A stretch of DNA of 9,119 bases from an uncultured Collinsella sp. (GCA_938036665.1 CALHWR010000200.1:1-9119), one strand, 5' to 3'; positions 1 to 6,227 are shown, counted from the stretch's first letter. Numbers and translations: made by a program. Notes: generated from the letters alone by a model not told the origin.

Positions 1-1320
1 GGCAAGGATGCTTACCGGAAAGAGCTGGTAGGCGGTCAAAGCGGCAGGCTGGTGTGCGGCTATATATACGCCTCCGCAGGCGAGGGAGAATCCACCACCG
101 ATTTAGTATTCTCCGGCCACAACCTGATTGCGGAGAACGGCGCAATCCTGGCGGAAAGCAGGCTGTTTCACAACAGCCTGACCATCAGCGAGCTGGACGT
201 TCAACGGCTTTCCGGAGAACGCCGCAGGCTTTCTTCCTTCCCCGCCGTACAAGACGAGGGCTATCAGAGAATTTATTTTTCTCTGCCGGTAGAAAAGACC
301 AATCTGACAAGAATCATCGACCCCAGGCCGTTTATCCCGTCGGAGCAAAGCGCTCTGAAGAACCGCTGTGAAACTATATTATCCATCCAATCCCTAGGCT
401 TGAAAAAGCGTCTGGAGCATTCCCGCGCTAAAACAGCCGTGGTTGGAATTTCCGGCGGACTGGATTCCACTTTGGCTCTCTGCGTTACCGCCCGGGCGAT
501 GGATTTGCTAAACCGGCCTAGAACGGATATCATCGCTATTACCATGCCTTGCTTCGGTACGACCCAGCGCACCAAAAGCAACGCGGAGATTTTAGCCCAG
601 CGTCTGGGCGTGACTCTGGAGCGGGTAGATATTGCCAAACAGGTGCTGCAGCATTTCGAGGATATTGGCCACAGCCCGGATGACCAAGACGTTACCTTTG
701 AGAACGCCCAGGCCCGCCCCCGCACCCTGGTGCTGATGGACTGGGCTAACCAAACCGGCGGCCTTGTAATCGGCACCGGTGATCTTTCCGAGCTGGCCTT
801 AGGCTGGGCTACCTATAACGGCGACCACATGAGCATGTACGCCGTCAACGCGAGCGTGCCCAAGACACTCGTGCGTCACTTGGTGCGTTATGCGGCTGAT
901 GTCTTTGGCGGGCGTATTGCCGAGGTTTTGCTCGATATCCTCGACACGCCGGTGTCCCCCGAGCTTCTGCCGCCCACGGGCGACGGCGAGATTGCGCAGA
1001 AGACTGAGGATTTGGTGGGCCCGTACGAGTTGCACGACTACTTCCTCTACTACTTGCTGCGTTTTGGCTTTGAGCCGGGCAAGATCTACCGCATGGCGCT
1101 CAAGAGTTTCGAGGGTGTCTACGACGCCAAGACCGTCCACGCGTGGCTGCGTACGTTCTATCGTCGCTTCTTTGCCCAGCAGTTTAAGCGCAGCTGCCTG
1201 CCCGATGGCCCCAAGGTTGGTTCGGTGACGCTCAGCCCGCGCGGCGATTGGCGTATGCCGAGTGACGCCAGCTCGCGTCTGTGGCTTGCGCAGATCGACG
1301 CGCTCAATCCAGTTGACTAA
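1..1320 (+). CDS. nadE: Glutamine-dependent NAD+ synthase, 5'-truncated by window edge
   Basis: Makes NAD+ from nicotinic acid adenine dinucleotide with ATP and ammonia taken from glutamine (cytoplasm, last step of NAD synthesis). The frame is open from base 1, so the first GTG/ATG inside it is not the start; 439 residues are visible and roughly 200 are missing compared with the usual ~640-680. Window residues 1 to ~50 are the end of the nitrilase-type glutaminase domain (GESTTDL, GHNLIAENG); its catalytic Cys should lie just upstream of the window. The synthetase domain follows, with the ATP-binding PP-loop SGGLDS at residues 151-156 (451-468) and the very conserved GDLSELALGWATYNGDHMS near 260-278. 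Stop TAA at 1318-1320. Codon use before about base 802 is unlike that after about 860 (see findings), so the gene is a mosaic, although the frame and family motifs stay intact across the join. The family call is very secure. Confidence 0.95.
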   Translation, partial: GKDAYRKELVGGQSGRLVCGYIYASAGEGESTTDLVFSGHNLIAENGAILAESRLFHNSLTISELDVQRLSGERRRLSSFPAVQDEGYQRIYFSLPVEKTNLTRIIDPRPFIPSEQSALKNRCETILSIQSLGLKKRLEHSRAKTAVVGISGGLDSTLALCVTARAMDLLNRPRTDIIAITMPCFGTTQRTKSNAEILAQRLGVTLERVDIAKQVLQHFEDIGHSPDDQDVTFENAQARPRTLVLMDWANQTGGLVIGTGDLSELALGWATYNGDHMSMYAVNASVPKTLVRHLVRYAADVFGGRIAEVLLDILDTPVSPELLPPTGDGEIAQKTEDLVGPYELHDYFLYYLLRFGFEPGKIYRMALKSFEGVYDAKTVHAWLRTFYRRFFAQQFKRSCLPDGPKVGSVTLSPRGDWRMPSDASSRLWLAQIDALNPVD

Positions 1321-1389
1321 GGTTGGCTAAATTGAACCAATACGGGGGTTGCAAGCGTTACACTTTTGCAATCTGATGGCCCGTATCGC

Positions 1390-1419
1390 GCGGCGCTCTT
1401 GTCGGAGCGCCGCTTTTTT
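1390..1419 (+). terminator. Rho-independent terminator, or attenuator in the aminotransferase leader
   Basis: A perfect 9-bp GC stem (1390-1398 with 1405-1413) with a 6-base loop TTGTCG is followed by six T (1414-1419). It lies 70 bases after the NAD synthase stop, so it can end that transcript. It is also only five bases before the ribosome site of the next gene, which leaves no room for a promoter between them. Confidence 0.75.
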
Positions 1420-1424
1420 ATATC

Positions 1425-1430
1425 GGAAGG
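1425..1430 (+). promoter_or_regulatory. Ribosome binding site that fixes the aminotransferase start
   Basis: GGAAGG sits 7 bases before ATG 1438. It favours that ATG over an upstream in-frame TTG at 1366, which would add 24 unconserved residues and read through the terminator hairpin. Confidence 0.7.
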
Positions 1431-1437
1431 TGGCACC

Positions 1438-2601
1438 ATGCAGGCATCGCAGCGTCTCGACCGCTTTGGCGCGGAGGTCTTCGCCTCGCTCAACAACAAA
1501 CTGCTTGCGCTGAAGGCTCAGGGCAAGACCATTTACAACATGAGCGTGGGCACGCCCGACTTTAAGCCGTACGACCACGTGGTCGAGGCGCTCACGCAAG
1601 CGGCCCAGGACCCCGAGATGTGGAAGTATGCCCTGCGCGACCTGCCCGAACTCAAGCAAGCCGTGTGCGATTACTATGAGCGCCGCTTTGGCGTTTCGGG
1701 CATTACGCCGTCTATGGTGCAGTCGTGCAACGGCACGCAGGAGGGCGTGGGCCATTTGGGCCTGGCCCTGCTCGATCCGGGTGACACCATTTTGGTTCCC
1801 GATCCGTGCTACCCGGTCTTTGAGGCGGGCGCCAAGATTGCCGATGCCAAGCTCGAGTACTATCCGTTGGTCGCCGAGCATAATTACCTGCCCTATGTGG
1901 CGGGCATCGATCCCGAGGTGGCCGATCGTGCCAAGTATATGATCGTGTCGTTGCCCGCGAACCCGGTTGGCTCGGTGGGCACGCCCGAGGTCTACGAGGA
2001 GATCATCGCTTTCGCCCGCGAGCACGACCTGCTCATCGTCCATGACAACGCGTACTCCGACATCGTGTTCGACGGCGAGCCGGGCGGAAGCTTCTTGCAG
2101 TATCCTGGTGCGCTTGAGGTGGGCGTGGAGTTCTTCTCGCTTTCCAAGTCGTTTAACGTTACCGGTGCGCGTATCGGCTTTTTGGTCGGCCGCGAGGACG
2201 TGGTCTCTGCCTTTGCCAAGCTGCGCGGCCAGATCGACTTTGGTATGTTCTTCCCGATCCAGAAGGCTGCTATCGCCTGCTTGAGCGGTCCGCGCGATGA
2301 GGTCGAGGCGCAGCGTCTGAAGTACCAGGAGCGCCGTGATGCCCTGTGCGACGGTCTTGAGAACTTGGGCTGGGAGCGTCCCAACGCGCATGGCTCTATG
2401 TTTGTGTGGGCCAAGCTTCCCGGTGGTCGCACCGATTCCATGGCGTTTTGCGAGGAGCTTATGGAGAAGGCCGGCGTTGTGGTGACGCCGGGCGCGAGCT
2501 TTGGTCCTTCGGGCGAGGGACACGTGCGCATGGCGCTGGTCCTGCCGCCCGATCAGATTGCTTTGGCTGTCGAGGCCATTCGCGAGGCGGGCCTGTATTA
2601 G
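1438..2601 (+). CDS. Class I/II PLP-dependent aminotransferase (possible DAP-type)
   Basis: Fold-type I aminotransferase, 387 residues, the usual family length. Visible active-site features: Asn175 in the NPVG variant of the NPTG motif, Asp203 and Tyr206 in HDNAY (cofactor ring), Lys237 in SLSKSFN (Schiff base with PLP), TGARIGF just after it, and Arg364 in GHVRMAL (substrate carboxylate). The SLSKSFNVTGARIGF block and overall style resemble LL-diaminopimelate or N-acetyl-LL-diaminopimelate aminotransferases, but aspartate, alanine and methionine aminotransferases share these motifs, so the substrate cannot be fixed from sequence alone. Context gives some support: the DAP genes dapA, dapB and dapH lie 4 kb away on the other strand, and that branch needs an N-acetyl-DAP aminotransferase. 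It is transcribed in the same direction as the NAD synthase gene, with a terminator-like hairpin between. Start chosen at ATG 1438 from its ribosome site; stop TAG. Confidence 0.9.
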   Translation: MQASQRLDRFGAEVFASLNNKLLALKAQGKTIYNMSVGTPDFKPYDHVVEALTQAAQDPEMWKYALRDLPELKQAVCDYYERRFGVSGITPSMVQSCNGTQEGVGHLGLALLDPGDTILVPDPCYPVFEAGAKIADAKLEYYPLVAEHNYLPYVAGIDPEVADRAKYMIVSLPANPVGSVGTPEVYEEIIAFAREHDLLIVHDNAYSDIVFDGEPGGSFLQYPGALEVGVEFFSLSKSFNVTGARIGFLVGREDVVSAFAKLRGQIDFGMFFPIQKAAIACLSGPRDEVEAQRLKYQERRDALCDGLENLGWERPNAHGSMFVWAKLPGGRTDSMAFCEELMEKAGVVVTPGASFGPSGEGHVRMALVLPPDQIALAVEAIREAGLY

Positions 2602-2744
2602 AAAGCTATTTCGCCTCGTCAATAGCTCGAAACCGATTTCGTGCAGTTATTTTACGAATCCTGCAAACAATTTCGGTAAACGGTCGATTTTTGGCTGCGA
2701 ATAGGAGCATAATCAAAGTCCCGATTGGATGTATTGGGATTACG
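2602..2744 (+). other. Intergenic region before ldh with a weak -10 candidate
   Basis: AT-richer than the genes on both sides and without a coding frame. It holds two weak hairpins right after the aminotransferase stop (AGCTATT 2604-2610 with AATAGCT 2621-2627; CGAAA 2628-2632 with TTTCG 2637-2641), neither with a proper T run. CATAAT at 2708-2713 is the best -10 candidate for ldh but has no convincing -35 at 16-18 bases. I looked for a Rex-type redox operator (TTGTGA...TCACAA) and did not find one. Confidence 0.35.
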
Positions 2745-2777
2745 GCAAGCCGCTCGGGTCGTTCCCGGGCGGCTTGC
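2745..2777 (+). promoter_or_regulatory. Strong leader hairpin upstream of ldh
   Basis: GCAAGCCGCTCGGG (2745-2758) pairs with 2764-2777 over 14 bp (one G-U pair) around a 5-base loop. What follows is TTGTGGAG, not a T run, and the ldh ribosome site begins within about 15 bases. If the promoter is upstream, this stem is part of the ldh mRNA leader and may stabilise it or affect translation. It could instead be a weak terminator for the aminotransferase gene. Confidence 0.55.
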
Positions 2778-2802
2778 TTGTGGAGAGAGATGGGAGTTTC
2801 TA

Positions 2803-3753
2803 ATGGTTAACGAGAAGAAGGTCGCTATTGTCGGCTGCGGTTTCGTCGGTTCGTCTTCGGCGTTCGCGCTGATGCAGAGCGGTCTGTTCTCCGAGATGGT
2901 CCTCATCGACGTGGACAAGAACCGCGCCGAGGGTGAGGCTCTGGATATCGCGCACGGCATGACGTTTGCCGAGCCGATGAAGATCTACGCCGGCGATTAT
3001 TCCGATGTCGCCGACGCCGCCATGATCGTCGTCACCGCTGGCGCTGCCCAGAAGCCCGGTGAGACCCGCTTGGACCTGGTCAACAAGAACGTCAACATCT
3101 TTAAGTCCATTATCCCCGAGATTAAGAAGTCCGGCTTCGACGGCATTCTGCTCATCGTCTCCAACCCGGTCGATGTTCTGACCTATGCCGCCATCAAGAT
3201 GTCCGGCCTGCCCGAGGGCCATGTCATCGGCTCCGGTACCGTGCTCGACACCGGTCGTCTGCAGCAGATGCTTGGTGCCCACGTTGAGGTCGACCCGCGC
3301 GATGTCCAGGCCTATGTCATGGGTGAGCACGGCGACTCCGAGTTCGTTGCTTGGTCCAGCGCCCAGGTTGCCGGCGTTCCGCTGAACACCTTCTGCGAGC
3401 TTCACGGTCATCTGGAGCATGAGGCTGCCGAGAAGCGCATCGCCGAGGACGTCAAGAACTCCGCCTACACCATCATCGAGAAGAAGCACGCCACCTACTA
3501 TGGCGTCGCCATGGCCGTCAAGCGCATCTGCACCGCCGTCATGCGTGACGAGCAGACCGTTCTGCCCGTCTCCTCGCTCATGGTGGGCGAGTATGGCCTG
3601 TCCGATCTTGCCATCTCCATGCCGACCGTCGTTGGCCGCGACGGCGTTGTCTGCCGCGTCCCCGTGCCGCTGAACGATGACGAGCAGCATGAGCTCACCG
3701 CCTCTGCAAAGGCCCTCAAGGACATCATCGACAGCGTCGACTTCTCCTGCTAA
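2803..3753 (+). CDS. ldh: L-lactate dehydrogenase
   Basis: Reduces pyruvate to L-lactate with NADH, regenerating NAD+ in fermentation; cytoplasmic tetramer in this family. 316 residues, full length. The Rossmann motif GCGFVG is at 11-16 and Asp36 ends strand 2 (NAD preference). The substrate loop AAQKPGETRLDL carries Gln83, the residue that marks lactate rather than malate dehydrogenase, and Arg89. Catalytic Asp149 and substrate Arg152 lie in GSGTVLDTGRL, and catalytic His176 in GEHGDSE. By alignment with the Bacillus stearothermophilus enzyme, the two fructose-1,6-bisphosphate contacts (Arg173, His188) are Gln154 and Gln169 here, so activation by that sugar is not expected. ATG 2803 has GGGAG at 2792-2796 six bases upstream; an in-frame TTG at 2725 would read through the leader hairpin and is rejected. 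The gene has its own terminator and looks monocistronic. The heavily biased codons suggest high expression. Confidence 0.96.
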   Translation: MVNEKKVAIVGCGFVGSSSAFALMQSGLFSEMVLIDVDKNRAEGEALDIAHGMTFAEPMKIYAGDYSDVADAAMIVVTAGAAQKPGETRLDLVNKNVNIFKSIIPEIKKSGFDGILLIVSNPVDVLTYAAIKMSGLPEGHVIGSGTVLDTGRLQQMLGAHVEVDPRDVQAYVMGEHGDSEFVAWSSAQVAGVPLNTFCELHGHLEHEAAEKRIAEDVKNSAYTIIEKKHATYYGVAMAVKRICTAVMRDEQTVLPVSSLMVGEYGLSDLAISMPTVVGRDGVVCRVPVPLNDDEQHELTASAKALKDIIDSVDFSC

Positions 3754-3772
3754 ATCGACTTCTCCTGCTAAA
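3737..3772 (+). repeat. 18-bp perfect tandem duplication spanning the ldh stop codon
   Basis: TCGACTTCTCCTGCTAAA occurs at 3737-3754 and again, exactly, at 3755-3772. The first copy ends the ldh gene (V-D-F-S-C-stop). Because 18 is a multiple of three, the second copy gives another in-frame TAA at 3769-3771, so the protein is unchanged and has a back-up stop. Looks like a recent replication slippage. Confidence 0.95.
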
Positions 3773-3795
3773 TCAAGCTCGCTAGAGCGAAAAGC

Positions 3796-3801
3796 TACAA
3801 T
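3796..3801 (+). promoter_or_regulatory. Possible -10 box for the DUF2974 gene
   Basis: TACAAT matches the -10 consensus at five of six positions, but no good -35 lies 16-18 bases upstream. Its predicted start near 3808 falls inside the left arm of the ldh terminator, so a transcript starting there could not form the full hairpin. Tentative. Confidence 0.25.
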
Positions 3802-3802
3802 G

Positions 3803-3838
3803 AAGGCGTCCGGGTCCACGCGGCCCGGGCGCCTTTTT
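3803..3838 (+). terminator. Rho-independent terminator of ldh
   Basis: AAGGCGTCCGGG (3803-3814) pairs over 12 bp, with one G-U pair, with 3824-3835 around a 9-base loop; the right arm runs into five T (3834-3838). It lies about 50 bases after the ldh stop. Confidence 0.85.
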
Positions 3839-3840
3839 GA

Positions 3841-3868
3841 TGCAAAGTAACCTGACCCCAATGCACCA
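3841..3868 (+). repeat. Short palindromic repeat, copy A (REP-like)
   Basis: The 27 bases at 3842-3868 match 5055-5081 at 24 of 27 positions in the same orientation; differences are T/C, A/T and A/G. The core is GCAAAG-AACCTG-CCCC-ATGCACCA with single-base changes at the gaps. The outer arms are an imperfect inverted repeat (TGATGCA against TGCACCA). This copy fills the space between the ldh terminator and the ribosome site of the next gene. Confidence 0.8.
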
Positions 3869-3885
3869 TAGTTGATGGGAGGGCC

Positions 3886-5046
3886 ATGTCGGATTCCTCT
3901 AATTATTTGACCTATGCCCAGACGACGTTTGATTCGTTTGAGGAGCAGCCGTTCTGTGCGGTGGATAGCCTGGTCTTTGCGTGGCTGTCGTATTTGCGTT
4001 TGCCGGGTGATATGGCAGAGCTGACGAACTGGCAGGGCCTAGACGTACGCGAGCTGCTGCGTGCCGAGTGCTACCGGGACATGATTGACGACTTGTGGGA
4101 TCCAGAGGGGAGCAGGGCCTTGTTGGAGGCCGTGGCAGCAAGCCCTCGCTACCGTGGCGTGCACGTTTGCGGCTATCGTGCCGTGAGCGATGTGGTGGCG
4201 ACAGAGCAGTTTGCAGCCATGGCGTTCCGGTTTCCGGCGGGGTTTAGCTATCTTTCCTTCCGAGGGACCGACAGCACGATTGTGGGCTGGAAAGAGGACT
4301 TTAACATGGCGTTCCGGTATCCTGTGCCGGCCCAGGAATCCGCGGCGCGTTATGTGGACGAGGCGGCGGATGCGATCGACGGGCCGCTTTTGTGCGGAGG
4401 TCATTCCAAGGGTGGAAACCTTGCGGTGTACGGTGCGGCGATGTGCTCCGATGTCGCCCGTGCGCGAATCGAACGGGCGTATTCCCATGATGGTCCGGGC
4501 TTCGTCGAGGAGTTTCTGAACGGTAACGCCTTTGCCGATCTTTCCGGTCGAATCGACAAGACTCTGCCACGGTCGTCGATCTTTGGCATGATGTTCGAGA
4601 CACAGGAGGACTATGCCATCGTTGAGAGCACCGAGTTCAGCCTGCTGCAGCACAATCCCTTTAGCTGGGTGGTTGATGGCCGCGACTTCGTGTACTGTGA
4701 ACGCCTGTCCGCCGGTGCTCGATACGTTGATGGCTCCATTCGCGAGATGCTGCTTGCAGTGGGGCCTAGCGAGCGCGAGCGTTTTGTAGATGCGTTGTTC
4801 TCCGTGTTTGAGGCTACGGGTGCTGAGCGGTTTGCGGATATCGCTGGGAATCTGCGCGAGAGCCTGCCTGTGATGCTCCAGGCTGCGCAGGGCTTTGACG
4901 GAGATACGCGCCGCTTTGTCTCGCAGACCATAGTGGCAATCCTTAAATGCGCACTGCTGCCCAAACGACCCCAGATCGACATGTCCGCTGCCGGTAAGAG
5001 TCTGGCAGAACAGCTCGAGGCTTGGCAGTCCGAGCTCCTGCGCTAG
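3886..5046 (+). CDS. DUF2974 (Mbeg1-like) alpha/beta hydrolase, substrate unknown
   Basis: 386 residues, predicted soluble and cytoplasmic: no signal peptide or membrane segment is visible. The N-terminal block with D-S-L-V-F-A-W-L-S-Y-L is typical of DUF2974 proteins, as is the lipase-like FRGTD (Arg126-Asp129). The nucleophile elbow GHSKGGN places Ser174. Asp202 in SHDGPGF and His256 in LLQHNPFSW complete a plausible Ser-Asp-His triad (the triad is inferred by family pattern; only Ser174 is unmistakable). The last ~100 residues are helical and carry no motif I recognise. Such proteins are common in gut Firmicutes and Coriobacteriia, and no physiological substrate is established to my knowledge. 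ATG 3886 has GGGAGG (3877-3882) only 3 bases ahead, a short spacing, but the family N-terminus begins here. The gene stands between two copies of a palindromic repeat; copy B begins two bases after its TAG stop. Confidence 0.85.
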   Translation: MSDSSNYLTYAQTTFDSFEEQPFCAVDSLVFAWLSYLRLPGDMAELTNWQGLDVRELLRAECYRDMIDDLWDPEGSRALLEAVAASPRYRGVHVCGYRAVSDVVATEQFAAMAFRFPAGFSYLSFRGTDSTIVGWKEDFNMAFRYPVPAQESAARYVDEAADAIDGPLLCGGHSKGGNLAVYGAAMCSDVARARIERAYSHDGPGFVEEFLNGNAFADLSGRIDKTLPRSSIFGMMFETQEDYAIVESTEFSLLQHNPFSWVVDGRDFVYCERLSAGARYVDGSIREMLLAVGPSERERFVDALFSVFEATGAERFADIAGNLRESLPVMLQAAQGFDGDTRRFVSQTIVAILKCALLPKRPQIDMSAAGKSLAEQLEAWQSELLR

Positions 5047-5048
5047 CC

Positions 5049-5083
5049 ATTGGTGCAAAGCAACCTGTCCCCGATGCACCAAT
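5049..5083 (+). repeat. Short palindromic repeat, copy B (REP-like)
   Basis: A perfect 9-bp inverted repeat, ATTGGTGCA (5049-5057) and TGCACCAAT (5075-5083), encloses 17 bases with the shared core AACCTGTCCCC. Same orientation as copy A. It follows the DUF2974 stop directly and could form a hairpin at the mRNA 3' end, but there is no T run, so it is not a classical terminator. Confidence 0.8.
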
Positions 5084-5113
5084 CTTCGATGCGCTCGGGG
5101 AGGGCTCGACCGC

Positions 5114-5119
5114 TATACT
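5114..5119 (+). promoter_or_regulatory. Probable -10 box of the nucleoid-associated protein gene
   Basis: TATACT matches TATAAT at five of six positions. It would give a start near 5126 and a leader of about 30 bases. No clear -35 hexamer is present at 16-18 bases. Confidence 0.4.
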
Positions 5120-5157
5120 GGTTCGTGCCGAAATCGATCTAGAACGGAATGCCGTAT

Positions 5158-6162
5158 ATGAAAATCAATCACGCGATTCTGCATATCCTGGACTTTGACT
5201 CTGCCGTCAACGTTATGAGCCAGCGCGAGCTCGATATCGAGAGCCGTACCGTGCGCAACTTCGTGACCACGCATCTGCGCCGCGCACGTACCTCGGCCGA
5301 CAATAAACGCGCCACGTTTGCCGAGAACTCTGCGTTTGGCGGCGAGCTCAAGGGTTATTTCTTTGGCGAGCGCGAGTTCGTGGACCTGTCGCAGCAGATT
5401 GCGGAGTTTATCTCCTCCGAGCTCACCAAAGCCGAGAAAGCCGAGTCCACCGACGTGCTTGTGGCGGACTTTGATGACGATGAGGATGCCCGCTGGTTTG
5501 CCGTGATGCTGCTGGGCTCCAAGCAGGCTTTTATGCACGAAGTGGGCCGCGAGGAGGGGGAGGTGCGCAACGACATCGCGCGCCACTACGCTATTCTGCC
5601 AAACCCCTCGCAAAAGGTGCCGAGCTATGCCATCGTGCGCGCGAGTACCATGGAGATCGGCTACGTGGACAAGAAGCGCAAGATTGCCGGCGAGGACCGT
5701 ATGCTTATCCCCGATGGCCTGCTGCAGTGCGACACGGGTGTATCGGGCAAGGAGGTCATCGACACCGTGACGCGTGTGGTCGAGGAAGTCGCCGAGGAGC
5801 ATGGTGCCAATACGGCCGTGGCACTCGCCAAGGTTAAGGCTGCCGTTGCCGAGAAGGTTGAGGATGACGAGGAGCTGCCGCCTTGGGATATCGTCGATGA
5901 GGTCTTTGAGGACGAACCGGTCATCAAGGAAAGCGTGCGCGCGGCACTGACCGAGGAGAAGGTTCCCGAGCGCGTTCCCGTGGAGCGCAAGCAGGTCGAG
6001 CGCGCTGCCGTGCGCAATCACAAGATCCGTACCGACACGGGTATCGAAATCAGCTTCCCGGCCGAGATGGGTTCGAATTCCGAGTACATCGAGTTCGTCA
6101 ACGAGCCCAACGGCCTTATCTCCATCGAGCTCAAGAATATCGGCAGCATCGAGAATCGATAA
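5158..6162 (+). CDS. Nucleoid-associated protein, YejK/NdpA family
   Basis: 334 residues, the same length class as Escherichia coli YejK (the 37-kDa nucleoid-associated protein). The opening M-K-I-N-H-A-I-L-H-I-L-D is the hallmark N-terminus of Gram-positive members, followed by S-Q-R-E-L-D. A central part with the block MLIPDGLLQCDTGVSGKEVID and an acidic stretch near residues 236-262 (EKVEDDEELPPWDIVDEVFED) lead to a C-terminal domain ending in NGLISIELKNIGSI. Members are associated with the nucleoid; the molecular role is poorly defined. I chose ATG 5158 over ATG 5149: the family begins with MKI, and the weak ribosome site CGGA (5145-5148) is 9 bases from 5158 but directly abuts 5149. The gene probably has its own promoter at 5114-5119 and ends at the 6191-6227 terminator, converging with the dap operon. 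Nothing in the context indicates a defence or phage role. Confidence 0.88.
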   Translation: MKINHAILHILDFDSAVNVMSQRELDIESRTVRNFVTTHLRRARTSADNKRATFAENSAFGGELKGYFFGEREFVDLSQQIAEFISSELTKAEKAESTDVLVADFDDDEDARWFAVMLLGSKQAFMHEVGREEGEVRNDIARHYAILPNPSQKVPSYAIVRASTMEIGYVDKKRKIAGEDRMLIPDGLLQCDTGVSGKEVIDTVTRVVEEVAEEHGANTAVALAKVKAAVAEKVEDDEELPPWDIVDEVFEDEPVIKESVRAALTEEKVPERVPVERKQVERAAVRNHKIRTDTGIEISFPAEMGSNSEYIEFVNEPNGLISIELKNIGSIENR

Positions 6163-6190
6163 GTTGCGTTACGCCTACAGCGAGAAAGCA

Positions 6191-6227
6191 AAGGCCGAAG
6201 CTCCTAGGGGCTTCGGCCTTCTTGTTT
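6191..6227. terminator. Bidirectional Rho-independent terminator between convergent genes
   Basis: AAGGCCGAAGC (6191-6201) and GCTTCGGCCTT (6210-6220) form a perfect 11-bp stem with an 8-base loop. The plus strand continues TTCTTGTTT (6219-6227). On the minus strand the stem is followed by a T-rich stretch as well (complement of GAGAAAGCAAA), so it can act on either side. Confidence 0.85.

Noticed and set aside
1349..1371. Inverted repeat TTGCAAG ... CTTTTGCAA as an operator or riboswitch stem
   Set aside because: Only six pairs plus one G-U with a 10-base loop, and each TTGCAA is self-palindromic so chance is plausible; no regulator gene nearby.
1366..1437. Upstream TTG start for the aminotransferase
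   Set aside because: It would translate the terminator hairpin and add residues without family support; ATG 1438 has a good ribosome site.
1327..2622. Long minus-strand open frame (431 codons) opposite the aminotransferase
   Set aside because: It matches no family and is rich in Arg, His, Ala and Gly as expected for a mirror frame of a GC-rich gene; the plus strand has all the aminotransferase motifs.
2602..2744. Redox (Rex) operator before ldh
   Set aside because: Searched for TTGTGA/TCACAA-type dyads and found none; the ACCGA/TCGGT pair is too short to count.
2725..2802. Upstream TTG start for ldh
   Set aside because: It would read through the 14-bp leader stem; ATG 2803 has GGGAG at proper spacing and gives the standard LDH N-terminus.
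2800..3861. Minus-strand open frame (353 codons) opposite ldh
   Set aside because: Asp/Gly/Leu/Val-rich mirror of a strongly biased gene and it runs through the ldh terminator; no motif seen.
5149..5157. ATG 5149 as start of the nucleoid-associated protein
   Set aside because: The CGGA ribosome-site bases directly abut this ATG, and the family N-terminus (MKI...HILD) begins at ATG 5158.
4039..6021. Two long minus-strand frames opposite the DUF2974 and nucleoid-associated protein genes
   Set aside because: No recognisable motifs, and the plus-strand proteins account for these regions end to end.
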